Assembly (NCBI GenBank): GCA_027486765.1
Contig: JAIXOO010000218.1
Location: 1 to 41,085, forward strand
Origin: Saprospiraceae bacterium
GTDB lineage: Bacteria > Bacteroidota > Bacteroidia > Chitinophagales > Saprospiraceae
Direction: 5' to 3'
Length of the DNA: 41,085 nt
Shown piece after piece: positions 24,527-32,130 of the stretch (the first letter of the stretch is position 1; every line of letters starts with the position of its first letter). A program made the position numbers and the translations under genes. The notes beneath the pieces are model-generated. The model was not told the DNA's origin. It did no database searches and worked only from the letters and a program-made list of their open reading frames with translations.

Positions 24527-24565
24527 GAATGACTCCATCATGCTGCAAAATTAAGTGAGTCATTC
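24527..24565 (-). promoter_or_regulatory. Promoter of the membrane-protein operon, -7 box inside an inverted repeat
   Basis: On the minus strand TAATTTTG (24546-24553) is a perfect TAnnTTTG. It lies between GAATGACTC (24527-24535) and GAGTCATTC (24557-24565), a perfect 9-bp inverted repeat. A regulator bound to both half-sites would cover the promoter, or the repeat could be the stem of a leader hairpin. Confidence 0.5.
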
Positions 24566-24604
24566 GGTTATAGCCTTATGTCGCCGTAAAATCAATGTCA
24601 TTTT

Positions 24605-24767
24605 GTAACTATTTAGCGCCCATCCACCTGCGGTGGATTTCAAATTCAATTTTTTTTACCACAAAGACACAAAGACACAAAGACACAACATTTTAGAGCT
24701 TAATGTCTTTGTGCCTTTGTGCCTTTGTGGTGAAAAATTCCGCCGCAGGCGGCTGCTAAATAGTTAC
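24605..24767. repeat. Compound palindromic element with CACAAAG arrays and 13-bp terminal inverted repeats
   Basis: Ends GTAACTATTTAGC (24605-24617) and GCTAAATAGTTAC (24755-24767) are exact inverted repeats. Inside lie a palindrome ATCCACC-tgc-GGTGGAT on the left and GCCGC-ag-GCGGC on the right. In the centre an ACAAAGAC word is repeated three times with period 8 (about 24659-24689) and answered by CTTTGTGC repeats (about 24705-24730). It fills most of the 309-bp gap 24497-24805; the rest is the promoter at 24527-24565 and unremarkable A+T-rich sequence. Confidence 0.9.
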
Positions 24768-24805
24768 GTCATTTTCACCTAAAACAAAAATATGTAAACA
24801 AGCTC

Positions 24806-25723
24806 TTAGACCAAAGCACGCATTTTCTGTAGCCCGGTTTTAGCCACCAATAGTGGATCCTGCTTCCAATAATCCCGGTTAAACAGTTCAAGCGAGATGA
24901 TCTTGTTTCCACCCATTTCTTTAAGCAATTGCACTATACCTTCAATTGGCGCATCACCATCGCCGGGATAGATGCGATCTGCATCGGTTTGTTCAGCAAT
25001 AGGTTTATTGTTCACAAAATCATTGAAGTGGAAAATCTCCACAGTATCCCCTTTCAACAAATTCAGGCTTTCAAAACCAGACCCGCCTCTGAACAAGTGG
25101 TAAATATCGGGCAGCAAGCGGGCATCAGGGTCGTTGGCAGCAGCGGCCACAGCGAGTGCCTGACCCAGGTGAAACAAGGTACCCGAAGCACCCCAGAATT
25201 CCAGTTGGGGCATCACCCCGGTTTTTCGACCCAAATCCAGGGCTTGTTTGTAGCGTTCACCAGCTTTGAACAAGTCCAAAGGTGGGTCTTTTTTTACTCC
25301 GGCGGGTGGCGCAGCGATGCGTTTGCAACCAAGCTGCGCCAGGAGGTTCATTTCCTCTTCCAGTTGTTTGAAACCTCCTGCCCGTTGTGCATCGTCTTCT
25401 ACCATCCAGGGCGCAAAAGCAATGGCATCCTCCACGGTAATCCCGGCATCTTTGACCTTTTGAGCCAGTGCGGTCATGGTGCCACCTTCCTTGAGGTACG
25501 CATTGAGGTCGGGAAGCCAAATTTCGATGGCATCGTAGCCTGCGGCGGCGGCAATTTCAATGTACTTCACAATGCCCAGTTTTTGGCCACTGATCGTACT
25601 GGTGTTCAGGCAAAAGCGGAACTTGGTTTTTTTAGGCGCTGTACCTGCCACCAGGTCAACAGGCAAAACGGCGGCCGTCCCGGCTGCCCCTAATGTTTTG
25701 AGTATGTCACGTCTGTTTAACAT
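24806..25723 (-). CDS. Tat-exported sugar phosphate isomerase/epimerase-like TIM-barrel protein (second copy)
   Basis: A 305-residue TIM-barrel protein of the AP-endonuclease-2 type. The N-terminus MLNRRDILKTLGAAGTAAVL is a twin-arginine signal. Barrel segments are FRFCLNTSTISG, YDAIEIWLPDLNAYL, CKRIAAPPAGVK, MPQLEFWGASG, LLPDIYHLFRGGSGF, VEIFHFNDFV and IISLELFNRDYW; the Glu, Asp, His and Glu in the last ones fit metal ligands. It is clearly diverged from the protein at 21407-22339, so it is not a recent duplicate. Likely role: periplasmic or surface-linked sugar conversion. Substrate unknown. Confidence 0.87.
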   Translation of the reverse strand: MLNRRDILKTLGAAGTAAVLPVDLVAGTAPKKTKFRFCLNTSTISGQKLGIVKYIEIAAAAGYDAIEIWLPDLNAYLKEGGTMTALAQKVKDAGITVEDAIAFAPWMVEDDAQRAGGFKQLEEEMNLLAQLGCKRIAAPPAGVKKDPPLDLFKAGERYKQALDLGRKTGVMPQLEFWGASGTLFHLGQALAVAAAANDPDARLLPDIYHLFRGGSGFESLNLLKGDTVEIFHFNDFVNNKPIAEQTDADRIYPGDGDAPIEGIVQLLKEMGGNKIISLELFNRDYWKQDPLLVAKTGLQKMRALV

Positions 25724-25820
25724 AAAGTGAAGCGTTTGGAAAACAAGATAATTAGATCAAATCTAAACATCTCTAAAATTTGCTGGACATTCGCAAAAGC
25801 TCCAATTTTTCTGTCGGATC

Positions 25821-25906
25821 AAGGGGTAAAAAAAAGCAGTGAATCATACATTTTTTCTTTGTTTTTACGTTAATGATTTGTGATAAATTTATTGCTTCTG
25901 CCCCTT
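25821..25906. repeat. Weak inverted repeat upstream of the cohesin-like gene
   Basis: AAGGGGTAAAAAAAAGCA (25821-25838) and TTGCTTCTGCCCCTT (25892-25906) are inverted with gaps, with ATCAT/ATGAT further in. Its ends resemble the GGGGCGATAAAAA family but are degenerate. No promoter consensus was found in the 225-bp gap. Confidence 0.35.
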
Positions 25907-25948
25907 AATTAGCATTTACGATTAAAACCACTAGCACTCTTATTTGCC

Positions 25949-28795
25949 ATGAAAAAAATAAGCTGGATTTTTGCATTGAGTTTAGTCACCTGTGCGTCGC
26001 TTTGGTCACAACAACCCAATTGTTTAAACATCTATTTGCAACATATCCCCTCCGGAAGTCTGGATACGGTTAAAATTGGGGTAAAAGCCCGATCTTTTCA
26101 AGAAATTCTAGCCTTACAGTATGCTTTGAGCTGGAATCCGTCTTTGTTGCATTTAGTGGCAGTCACGCCAGAACGTTTGCCTGATTTGGACGTTAAAAAG
26201 AATTTCAATACAAATGTCGATCAAGGTTTGCTTAGGTTTTCGTGGTCGCAGGCCAATGTGGCTTCTCCATTGACTTTGCCAGATGAGAGCAGTTTGTATG
26301 TGCTTAAGTTTTTGGTTAAAAACACAGCTGCTAATTTATTGGCACTTAAGTTTGTTGAAGATGGTTTACTACCGCCAGAGGTGGCTTACATAAATACGGA
26401 AGGCACTTACCCTCCCGCTTTGGTAGGGTTGTATCTAAAAAATGGAAGTGCTGATGGAGACTTGCAAATTGAGCAGGTATGTACCAACAGCAGCAGAGAT
26501 GAAGTAATTCAGGGAAGTGCCAATATCAGCATTAAGGGGGGCCTGCAACCATTTCGGATTAACTGGAAAAAAGGGCCCCAAGTTTTTGAAGGTTCCAGTT
26601 TAATTGGGTTAACTCCGGGTATTTATCAGGTGATGGTGGTGGATGCTAAACAAGACTCAGTACCCCTGCTGGTTGGAATTCCTGCCCCGCCTGCAATTAT
26701 AGCAAAAAGCTTTAAAGTAACCACCGGAATACAGTGTGACAGTGTGGGAGCATCAACCGGAAGCCTTACGATTCGATCCGACATTGGACAAGCGCCTTAT
26801 ATTTTTGAAATCAATAAGCAAAAAATAGAACACCCCTACTATTTGTACACGTTTAGAGCACATACTGACTCTGTTTACAACTTTAAAGTGAGTGATGCTA
26901 GAGGATTTACAGGCCAACTAAATGACATTTCCATTAAAAGTTGTCTAACCCCAAAGAATGAACTGAATTTTACTTTTGGAGAAGCCATTTTGGATGAAAA
27001 AGCCCAGGCTGTTTTGGTTCCAGTGTATATGAACAGTTTCGACAATATTCGATTTTTTACCATTGAGATTCCTTGTGATCCTGAAAAATTGATTTTTGCA
27101 GATATACAACGCAATCCCATTCAGGGTAATGAAGTAAAATTCAGAGTGGTGCCATCTTTCGGTGGTTATTTTGGTCGTTTTGGCTGGTCGTTTCCCTCAT
27201 GGGACAGCCATTATCCAGATGTACGTACCCCTTTGGCTTATTTGAAGTTCTTTAGGCTCGGGGATGAAGAAATTCGTATTACCCCCAATATTTCTGCTGA
27301 CAAAGAATTTCCCAAGCCTGTAGAGAAGCTTACCATTACGTCCAATCAAATCGTGCTTCCGAGTTTGTATTCAAAGGGATATCCCACCATTATCTCAAAA
27401 ACAGAGCCGGCCACTGAAGGTGAAGAAATATGTGTAGTCATTGCTGCCAAGACTGTCAATCGACTGCGGGCCATGCAGTTTGCTTTGCGCTGGGATACAA
27501 GCGCCTTACGTTATTTGTATGCCAATTTATTGCCAGGGAATCAGTCCAACATCAAGACTATCGGTAACGACAATGCTCAAAATGGGCAATTGCGTTATCT
27601 GGGAATTTATGATCGAGCTACAACATTTGATAAAGAAGAGCTCTTCGAACTATGCTTTTACGTAAAATCTTTACCTGATTCCACTCAATTGATCTTGGAT
27701 TCTGTGATTTTAGCGCCTGAAGGAATGAATCAGGAGAGGATTAGTCTGAAGATTTCGGATGGACTACAAACAATAAAGGCCAGACCTTCGGTTTGGCCCG
27801 GAGATACGGATCAAAATGGAATAGTAGATCATTTCGACTTATTGCCTATCGGTATTGCTTTTAACAAAACTGGCACTCCCAGGGATAACCCAACCACCAA
27901 CTGGAAACCCCAAGTTGCGGATACTTGGAGAATGTTACTACCCAATACCAATCAAGACCTGATGCACGTTGATGCCGACGGAAGCGGCAAAATTGAGGCC
28001 CAAGACACGCTTCCTATTGTACAAAACTGGGGACGTAAAAAGAGCGAAATATTGTTTCAACCAAGCGAAGGAGAGCTTAGAAGTGCAGATCGACCTACTC
28101 TTTTTGTAGCAGCGGATACCCTTACCGCTAACAGTGAACAAATGCTTCCGATTCATTTAGGTGATGCCTCTAATAAAGTGGAAGGGGCTTATGGCCTGGT
28201 TTTTTCCATGACGTACGACCCTACTAAGCTAGATGCATCACGAGTGTACCCGGCGTTTCAGGAGTCGTGGCTTGGCAAAATCAACCAAGATTTGTTGGTG
28301 TTGTGGCGCAATTATCCCAAAGCTAGCCGGATTGATGTGGCTATGACCAGAATCGATGGAAAAAATATTGCAGGCTTTGGGAAGGTTCTGGCTTTAAAAC
28401 TAAACCTTGCTAAGGCGAATTTAACCGAAAATACAAATCTGGCACTGCGATTTTCGAATGTCAAGTTAATCAATAAAGACAATCAGCCTATTCCAATAGC
28501 TGTTAAACCCAATGAGCAGGTAGCCATAAAACCTGTTGTGACCGGTATCTATAATCCAAGCCTTGAGTCAAAAATCAAAATTTTCCCACAGCCATCAAAG
28601 GGTAAAATTACAGTTCAGACCGATCAGTTTGCAGTGCAATTGGCCGAATTGATTGATCAGAGAGGTCAGGTCATTTCCGTCGTCCAACAGCCTAAACAAG
28701 AATTAAGTTGGGATTCACTGTCCCCAGGAGTGTATTTTCTTCGCATCTACAGCGGTGGAGATACTGCAACAAAAAAAATTGTGATTATTCCATAG
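25949..28795 (+). CDS. Secreted multidomain protein: cohesin-like domains, dockerin-like repeats, T9SS sorting domain
   Basis: A 948-residue exported protein. A signal peptide (1-20) is followed by a cohesin-like beta-sandwich (about 25-165; VKIGVKARSFQEILALQYAL, FLVKNTAANLLALKF). SprB-like repeats follow (about 190-330; GGLQPFRINW, GLTPGIYQVMVVDA), then two more cohesin-like regions (about 335-450 and 475-600; MQFALRWDTSALRYLY). A pair of dockerin-like calcium loops is at about 617-690 (GDTDQNGIVDHFDLLP and DADGSGKIEAQDTLP). A fourth cohesin-like region spans about 705-850 (GLVFSMTYDPTKLDASRV). The C-terminal 80 residues are a type A T9SS sorting domain (IFPQPSKGKITV, LSPGVYFLRIYSG, KKIVIIP). 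It should be attached to or released from the surface by T9SS. The next gene also carries dockerin-like loops. Domain limits are read by eye. Confidence 0.82.
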   Translation: MKKISWIFALSLVTCASLWSQQPNCLNIYLQHIPSGSLDTVKIGVKARSFQEILALQYALSWNPSLLHLVAVTPERLPDLDVKKNFNTNVDQGLLRFSWSQANVASPLTLPDESSLYVLKFLVKNTAANLLALKFVEDGLLPPEVAYINTEGTYPPALVGLYLKNGSADGDLQIEQVCTNSSRDEVIQGSANISIKGGLQPFRINWKKGPQVFEGSSLIGLTPGIYQVMVVDAKQDSVPLLVGIPAPPAIIAKSFKVTTGIQCDSVGASTGSLTIRSDIGQAPYIFEINKQKIEHPYYLYTFRAHTDSVYNFKVSDARGFTGQLNDISIKSCLTPKNELNFTFGEAILDEKAQAVLVPVYMNSFDNIRFFTIEIPCDPEKLIFADIQRNPIQGNEVKFRVVPSFGGYFGRFGWSFPSWDSHYPDVRTPLAYLKFFRLGDEEIRITPNISADKEFPKPVEKLTITSNQIVLPSLYSKGYPTIISKTEPATEGEEICVVIAAKTVNRLRAMQFALRWDTSALRYLYANLLPGNQSNIKTIGNDNAQNGQLRYLGIYDRATTFDKEELFELCFYVKSLPDSTQLILDSVILAPEGMNQERISLKISDGLQTIKARPSVWPGDTDQNGIVDHFDLLPIGIAFNKTGTPRDNPTTNWKPQVADTWRMLLPNTNQDLMHVDADGSGKIEAQDTLPIVQNWGRKKSEILFQPSEGELRSADRPTLFVAADTLTANSEQMLPIHLGDASNKVEGAYGLVFSMTYDPTKLDASRVYPAFQESWLGKINQDLLVLWRNYPKASRIDVAMTRIDGKNIAGFGKVLALKLNLAKANLTENTNLALRFSNVKLINKDNQPIPIAVKPNEQVAIKPVVTGIYNPSLESKIKIFPQPSKGKITVQTDQFAVQLAELIDQRGQVISVVQQPKQELSWDSLSPGVYFLRIYSGGDTATKKIVIIP

Positions 28796-28830
28796 GGGCG
28801 ATAAAAAAAATGAACATTTATTTTTGCCCC
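28795..28830. repeat. Short palindrome with GGGGCGATAAAAA / TATTTTTGCCCC ends
   Basis: GGGGCGATAAAAAAAATGAA pairs with the following CATTTATTTTTGCCCC around a tiny loop. Its first G (28795) is the last base of the upstream stop codon TAG. The ends match those of the large inverted repeat at 23482-23597. It can act as a terminator for the upstream gene; on the plus strand its right end also reads TATTTTTG (28819-28826), a -7 box for the next gene. Confidence 0.8.
28819..28826 (+). promoter_or_regulatory. -7 box supplied by a palindromic repeat, for the dockerin-like gene
   Basis: TATTTTTG fits TAnnTTTG and sits 46 nt before the ATG at 28872. There is no TTTG at -33 inside the repeat, so strength is uncertain. 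Confidence 0.4.
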
Positions 28831-28871
28831 ACAACATAGGTTGGATCATTCAAAAATGAAAAACGAACGAG

Positions 28872-29462
28872 ATGAAGAAAATTTTCAGCTTTTTGATATT
28901 TATTTTTTTTACAATTAGTGCTGGTGCACAAACACAGCGTATGGGGGAGTTTAACGTTGCAATCAATGAATGCGCACGAAATGATTTCATTTTTCAATTG
29001 ATCAAAGGTACAGGATTTACAATCGTGCTAACCGATACATTAGATGGAACGCAGTATGAGAAAAAGTCGGACATTTATGGTGCCGCTTCATTTTTTGTCC
29101 CAATTCCAAGAGTATATCGCGTTAGTGTAAAAGATATTCCGGCAGTGAATCCCCGTAGTGTCTCTATAACTGACCTCGCTAAAATTCGTCAACATCTTTT
29201 AGGCGAATACCAAATCGGAGATAAAGCGCTTTTTGCAGCGGATTTAAATGACTCTGGTACGCTTACTACCGCTGATTTCATTGTTTTGGCACAATACCTC
29301 CAAGGAAAGGAAGGGGCCAAGCAGCGGGTTTATGCCAATTTTCAGGCTTTTAGAGGTGAAAAGCCCTTTCCCAACAATCTTGTTTCCATGACGGAAGACC
29401 TGTATGCAATTAGCCTGATTTACATCATTAAAGGCGATGTAGATGGTTCTGGATGCCCATAA
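28872..29462 (+). CDS. Small secreted dockerin-like protein
   Basis: A 196-residue exported protein with signal peptide MKKIFSFLIFIFFTISAGAQ. The first half (residues 20-90) is a beta-rich region (FTIVLTDTLDGTQY, AASFFVPIPRVYRVSV). The second half has a dockerin type I-like pair: SITDLAKIRQHLLGEY and, after FAADL, NDSGTLTTADFIVLAQYLQG, the latter with the Asp/Asn/Ser/Asp calcium-loop spacing. It ends IIKGDVDGSGCP, the start of another such loop, an ending seen in many Bacteroidota surface proteins. No T9SS sorting domain is present. It follows the cohesin-like gene by 76 bp with a palindrome between, so the two may be a matched pair. Confidence 0.75.
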   Translation: MKKIFSFLIFIFFTISAGAQTQRMGEFNVAINECARNDFIFQLIKGTGFTIVLTDTLDGTQYEKKSDIYGAASFFVPIPRVYRVSVKDIPAVNPRSVSITDLAKIRQHLLGEYQIGDKALFAADLNDSGTLTTADFIVLAQYLQGKEGAKQRVYANFQAFRGEKPFPNNLVSMTEDLYAISLIYIIKGDVDGSGCP

Positions 29463-29485
29463 TGCATGCTTTTCATATTTTCACT

Positions 29486-29493
29486 TATATTTG
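29486..29493 (+). promoter_or_regulatory. -7 box for the M16-like gene
   Basis: TATATTTG is a full TAnnTTTG match, followed by CCCC. It predicts a start near 29500 and a leader of about 27 nt before the ATG at 29527. No good -33 was seen. Confidence 0.55.
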
Positions 29494-29526
29494 CCCCTTG
29501 TTTCAAAAATCATCCTACTGCAAGCT

Positions 29527-30801
29527 ATGCCAAACCGTTCGAGAGCGCCCAAAATCAAAACCATCACCGACATTAAAATGCCGGAAATTCAGGAGTTGCG
29601 CTTGGACAACGGAATCCCTGTTTATGTCGTCGCAATGGGTACCCAGGAGGTGCTTAAGGTGGAAGTCATCTTTAAGGGTGGCCGACCCTATGAGCACAAA
29701 AAACTGGCCTCACGCGCAACGAGTGCGCTCCTGCGCGAAGGCACTCAAAACTACAATTCTGCCGAGTTGGCCGAAAAACTGGATTATTATGGGAGTAGCC
29801 TGGCTATTCCTTACCATACCGATACCGCTAGCCTGACGTTGTTGTCCTTGAACAAACACTTCAATCAGGTATTGCCCTTGTTGGGGGAAGTGATCAAAAC
29901 GCCCAATTTCCCGGAACACGAATTACAGGCTTTCATACAGCGCAGTGTGCAACATTTGCAAGTAGACCTGAGCAAAAGTGACGTAGTCGCCTACCGCCAA
30001 ATTACCGAGCAGTTTTTTGGCCCCGAACATCCTTACGGCTACAACAGCACTGCGGAAACGTACAACCAAATCACCCGGGATGATTTGTTGCAGCACCACC
30101 GCAGCTTGTTTACCAAAGACAATTGCGTCATCATCATCAGTGGGAAGGTGACGCCAGAGGTGCTCGAACAACTGAATGAACAATTGGGGCATGGGATTCC
30201 TGGTGGCATTATCCCCGAACCCAGCTTGATCCTTCAGGAAGCGCTACCACAACACTTGTTGATTTCCAAGCCCGACAGCTTGCAGTCCGCCATTCGGATT
30301 GGCTTCCGGACTTTCAATCGGCATCATCCTGACTTTTTTGACCTTTCCATCCTCAATGTGATTCTGGGGGGCTACTTTGGCTCTCGCCTGATGACCAATA
30401 TCCGGGAAGAAAAGGGTTATACCTACAACATTTATTCCACCCTCGACGCCATGCAATTTGATGGTTGCTTTTACATTGGAACCGAGGTGGGCAATGAGTT
30501 TGTCGCCGATACCCGCACCCAGATTTACCTGGAAATGGATCGCTTGCGGGAGGAACTCGTGGACGAAGACGAACTGGAAATGATGCGCAACTATATCCTG
30601 GGCAATTACCTGACCATGATCGATGGGCCGTTCAATGTGGCAGAGTTGGTGCGCTTATTGGTGACCGAAAACTTGCCATTTACGGAGCTACAAGACTCGG
30701 TAGATCTTACTTTGGCCGTTACGCCTGAATCCATCCAAGCCATGGCGCAAAAGTATCTGATCCCCGAGAAAATGAGCGAAGTAATCGTGGGCAAAGCCTA
30801 A
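29527..30801 (+). CDS. M16 (pitrilysin/MPP-like) family protein lacking the HxxEH zinc motif
   Basis: A 424-residue protein with the two-lobed M16 fold: IQELRLDNGIPVYVVAMG at the start, VEVIFKGGRPYEHKKLASRATSALLREGT where active enzymes have HxxEH, and a C-terminal lobe with GGYFGSRLMTNIREEKGYTY. In the first lobe the zinc-binding histidines and the catalytic Glu are replaced (SRATSALLREG). The Arg/Tyr motif in the second lobe (SRL...REEKGYTY) is kept; it is typical of the non-catalytic subunit of heterodimeric M16 peptidases, where it binds substrate. No active partner gene lies next to it, which is unusual because such pairs are often adjacent. No signal peptide is seen. I chose the ATG at 29527, just after the -7 box at 29486. 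Confidence 0.88.
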   Translation: MPNRSRAPKIKTITDIKMPEIQELRLDNGIPVYVVAMGTQEVLKVEVIFKGGRPYEHKKLASRATSALLREGTQNYNSAELAEKLDYYGSSLAIPYHTDTASLTLLSLNKHFNQVLPLLGEVIKTPNFPEHELQAFIQRSVQHLQVDLSKSDVVAYRQITEQFFGPEHPYGYNSTAETYNQITRDDLLQHHRSLFTKDNCVIIISGKVTPEVLEQLNEQLGHGIPGGIIPEPSLILQEALPQHLLISKPDSLQSAIRIGFRTFNRHHPDFFDLSILNVILGGYFGSRLMTNIREEKGYTYNIYSTLDAMQFDGCFYIGTEVGNEFVADTRTQIYLEMDRLREELVDEDELEMMRNYILGNYLTMIDGPFNVAELVRLLVTENLPFTELQDSVDLTLAVTPESIQAMAQKYLIPEKMSEVIVGKA

Positions 30802-31004
30802 ATAAGCAATTCGAACCATTTTTTTAGGCTTTGATCAAAAAAATTTGGTTAAGCAGCGCCGAACATGCATTAATGTCGCTAAATTTTCTTTCTTTTGCGA
30901 GCAAGAAACGCCAGCGGTACACCAGCTGTTTGATCACAATGAAGCTCTGTTACTAAGGAGCGCGTTCGACATAATTTACAAAAACTCTTAGGTAAGGAAA
31001 ATTA

Positions 31005-32042
31005 ATGAAGCTGTTCAGTTTTTTTAGACAAGAACTCGCCATTGACCTTGGCACTGCCAATACCCTGATCATGCAAGATGATCAGATTGTTGTGGACGAA
31101 CCTTCAATCGTGGCCATCAATCGCAAAACGAACGAAACCATTGCGGTTGGTCGTCGTGCGATGCAGATGCACGAAAAGACCCACGAGAACATAAAAACCG
31201 TTCGCCCACTGAAAGATGGAGTAATTGCCGACTTTCAGGCGGCTGAAAATATGATCGAAGGGTTCATCAATATGATCGATGGCCGTCGTCGCTTTTTTTC
31301 CCACATGAAAATGGTCATTTGTATTCCTTCAGGGATTACAGAAGTGGAAAAACGGGCGGTATTCGACTCCGCCGATCACGTAGACTCCAAAGAAACCTAT
31401 CTGATTCATGAGCCAATGGCAGCTGCGCTCGGGATCGGTCTGGATGTGGAAGAGCCCGAAGGCAACATGATCATCGACATTGGTGGAGGTACTACCGAAA
31501 TTGCGGTGATTGCCCTTTCCGGGATCGTCTGCGATCAATCCATTCGGATTGCTGGTGATGAATTCACCAACGATATCGTGAGCTACATGAAGCGCCAACA
31601 CAATATCTTGATTGGGGAAAGGACGGCTGAACAAATCAAAATTCACGTAGGCTCCGCCTTGCATGAATTGGAAGAAGATCAAGCACCTGAAGATTTTGCT
31701 GTAAATGGCCGCGACTTGATGACGGGTATCCCCAAACAAATCAAGGTAGGTTACCGCGAAATCGCTCATTCGCTGGACAAATCCATCTCCAAAATTGAAG
31801 ATGCGGTACTCAAAGCCCTGGAATCTACTCCACCGGAGTTGGCTGCCGATATATTCAGAAGAGGTTTGTACCTGACTGGTGGCGGTGCACTGCTGCGTGG
31901 TTTGGACAAACGTATTTCATTAAAAACCAAACTTCCCGTTCAGGTTGCCGATGATCCATTGCGCGCTGTTGTTCGGGGAACGGGCATTGCGCTCAAAAAT
32001 ACCGATCGTTTTTCCTTTTTGATCGATCGCAAAAGTGTGTGA
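31005..32042 (+). CDS. mreB: Rod shape-determining protein MreB
   Basis: Actin-like ATPase that forms membrane-bound filaments and positions the peptidoglycan elongation machinery. The 345-residue length is normal. Seen in order: phosphate-1 LAIDLGTANTLIMQDDQIV, connect-1 near FINMIDG, phosphate-2 MIIDIGGGTTEIAVIALSG, and the adenosine motif GLYLTGGGALLRGLDKRI. It leads the mreB-mreC-mreD-PBP2 cluster. A perfect 18-bp hairpin follows it (32053-32103) before mreC and may set the ratio of MreB to the later products. Confidence 0.97.
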   Translation: MKLFSFFRQELAIDLGTANTLIMQDDQIVVDEPSIVAINRKTNETIAVGRRAMQMHEKTHENIKTVRPLKDGVIADFQAAENMIEGFINMIDGRRRFFSHMKMVICIPSGITEVEKRAVFDSADHVDSKETYLIHEPMAAALGIGLDVEEPEGNMIIDIGGGTTEIAVIALSGIVCDQSIRIAGDEFTNDIVSYMKRQHNILIGERTAEQIKIHVGSALHELEEDQAPEDFAVNGRDLMTGIPKQIKVGYREIAHSLDKSISKIEDAVLKALESTPPELAADIFRRGLYLTGGGALLRGLDKRISLKTKLPVQVADDPLRAVVRGTGIALKNTDRFSFLIDRKSV

Positions 32043-32052
32043 TTTACAGTAT

Positions 32053-32103
32053 ATAAGGTCGTTTTGATGCCATACATAAAACGCAGCATCAAAACGACCT
32101 TAT
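32053..32103 (+). terminator. Perfect 18-bp stem-loop between mreB and mreC (attenuator or processing site)
   Basis: ATAAGGTCGTTTTGATGC (32053-32070) and GCATCAAAACGACCTTAT (32086-32103) are exact inverted repeats with a 15-nt loop. No T-run follows (TCCTCACCC), so it is unlikely to be a full terminator. It could reduce readthrough or protect mreB mRNA 3' ends after cleavage. Confidence 0.65.
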
Positions 32104-32130
32104 TCCTCACCCGCGAGTTTCAATCACCAC

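Noticed and set aside
24929-25693. 254-residue open frame on the plus strand inside the second sugar isomerase-like gene
   Set aside because: The minus-strand gene has a Tat signal and TIM-barrel motifs; the antisense frame has none.
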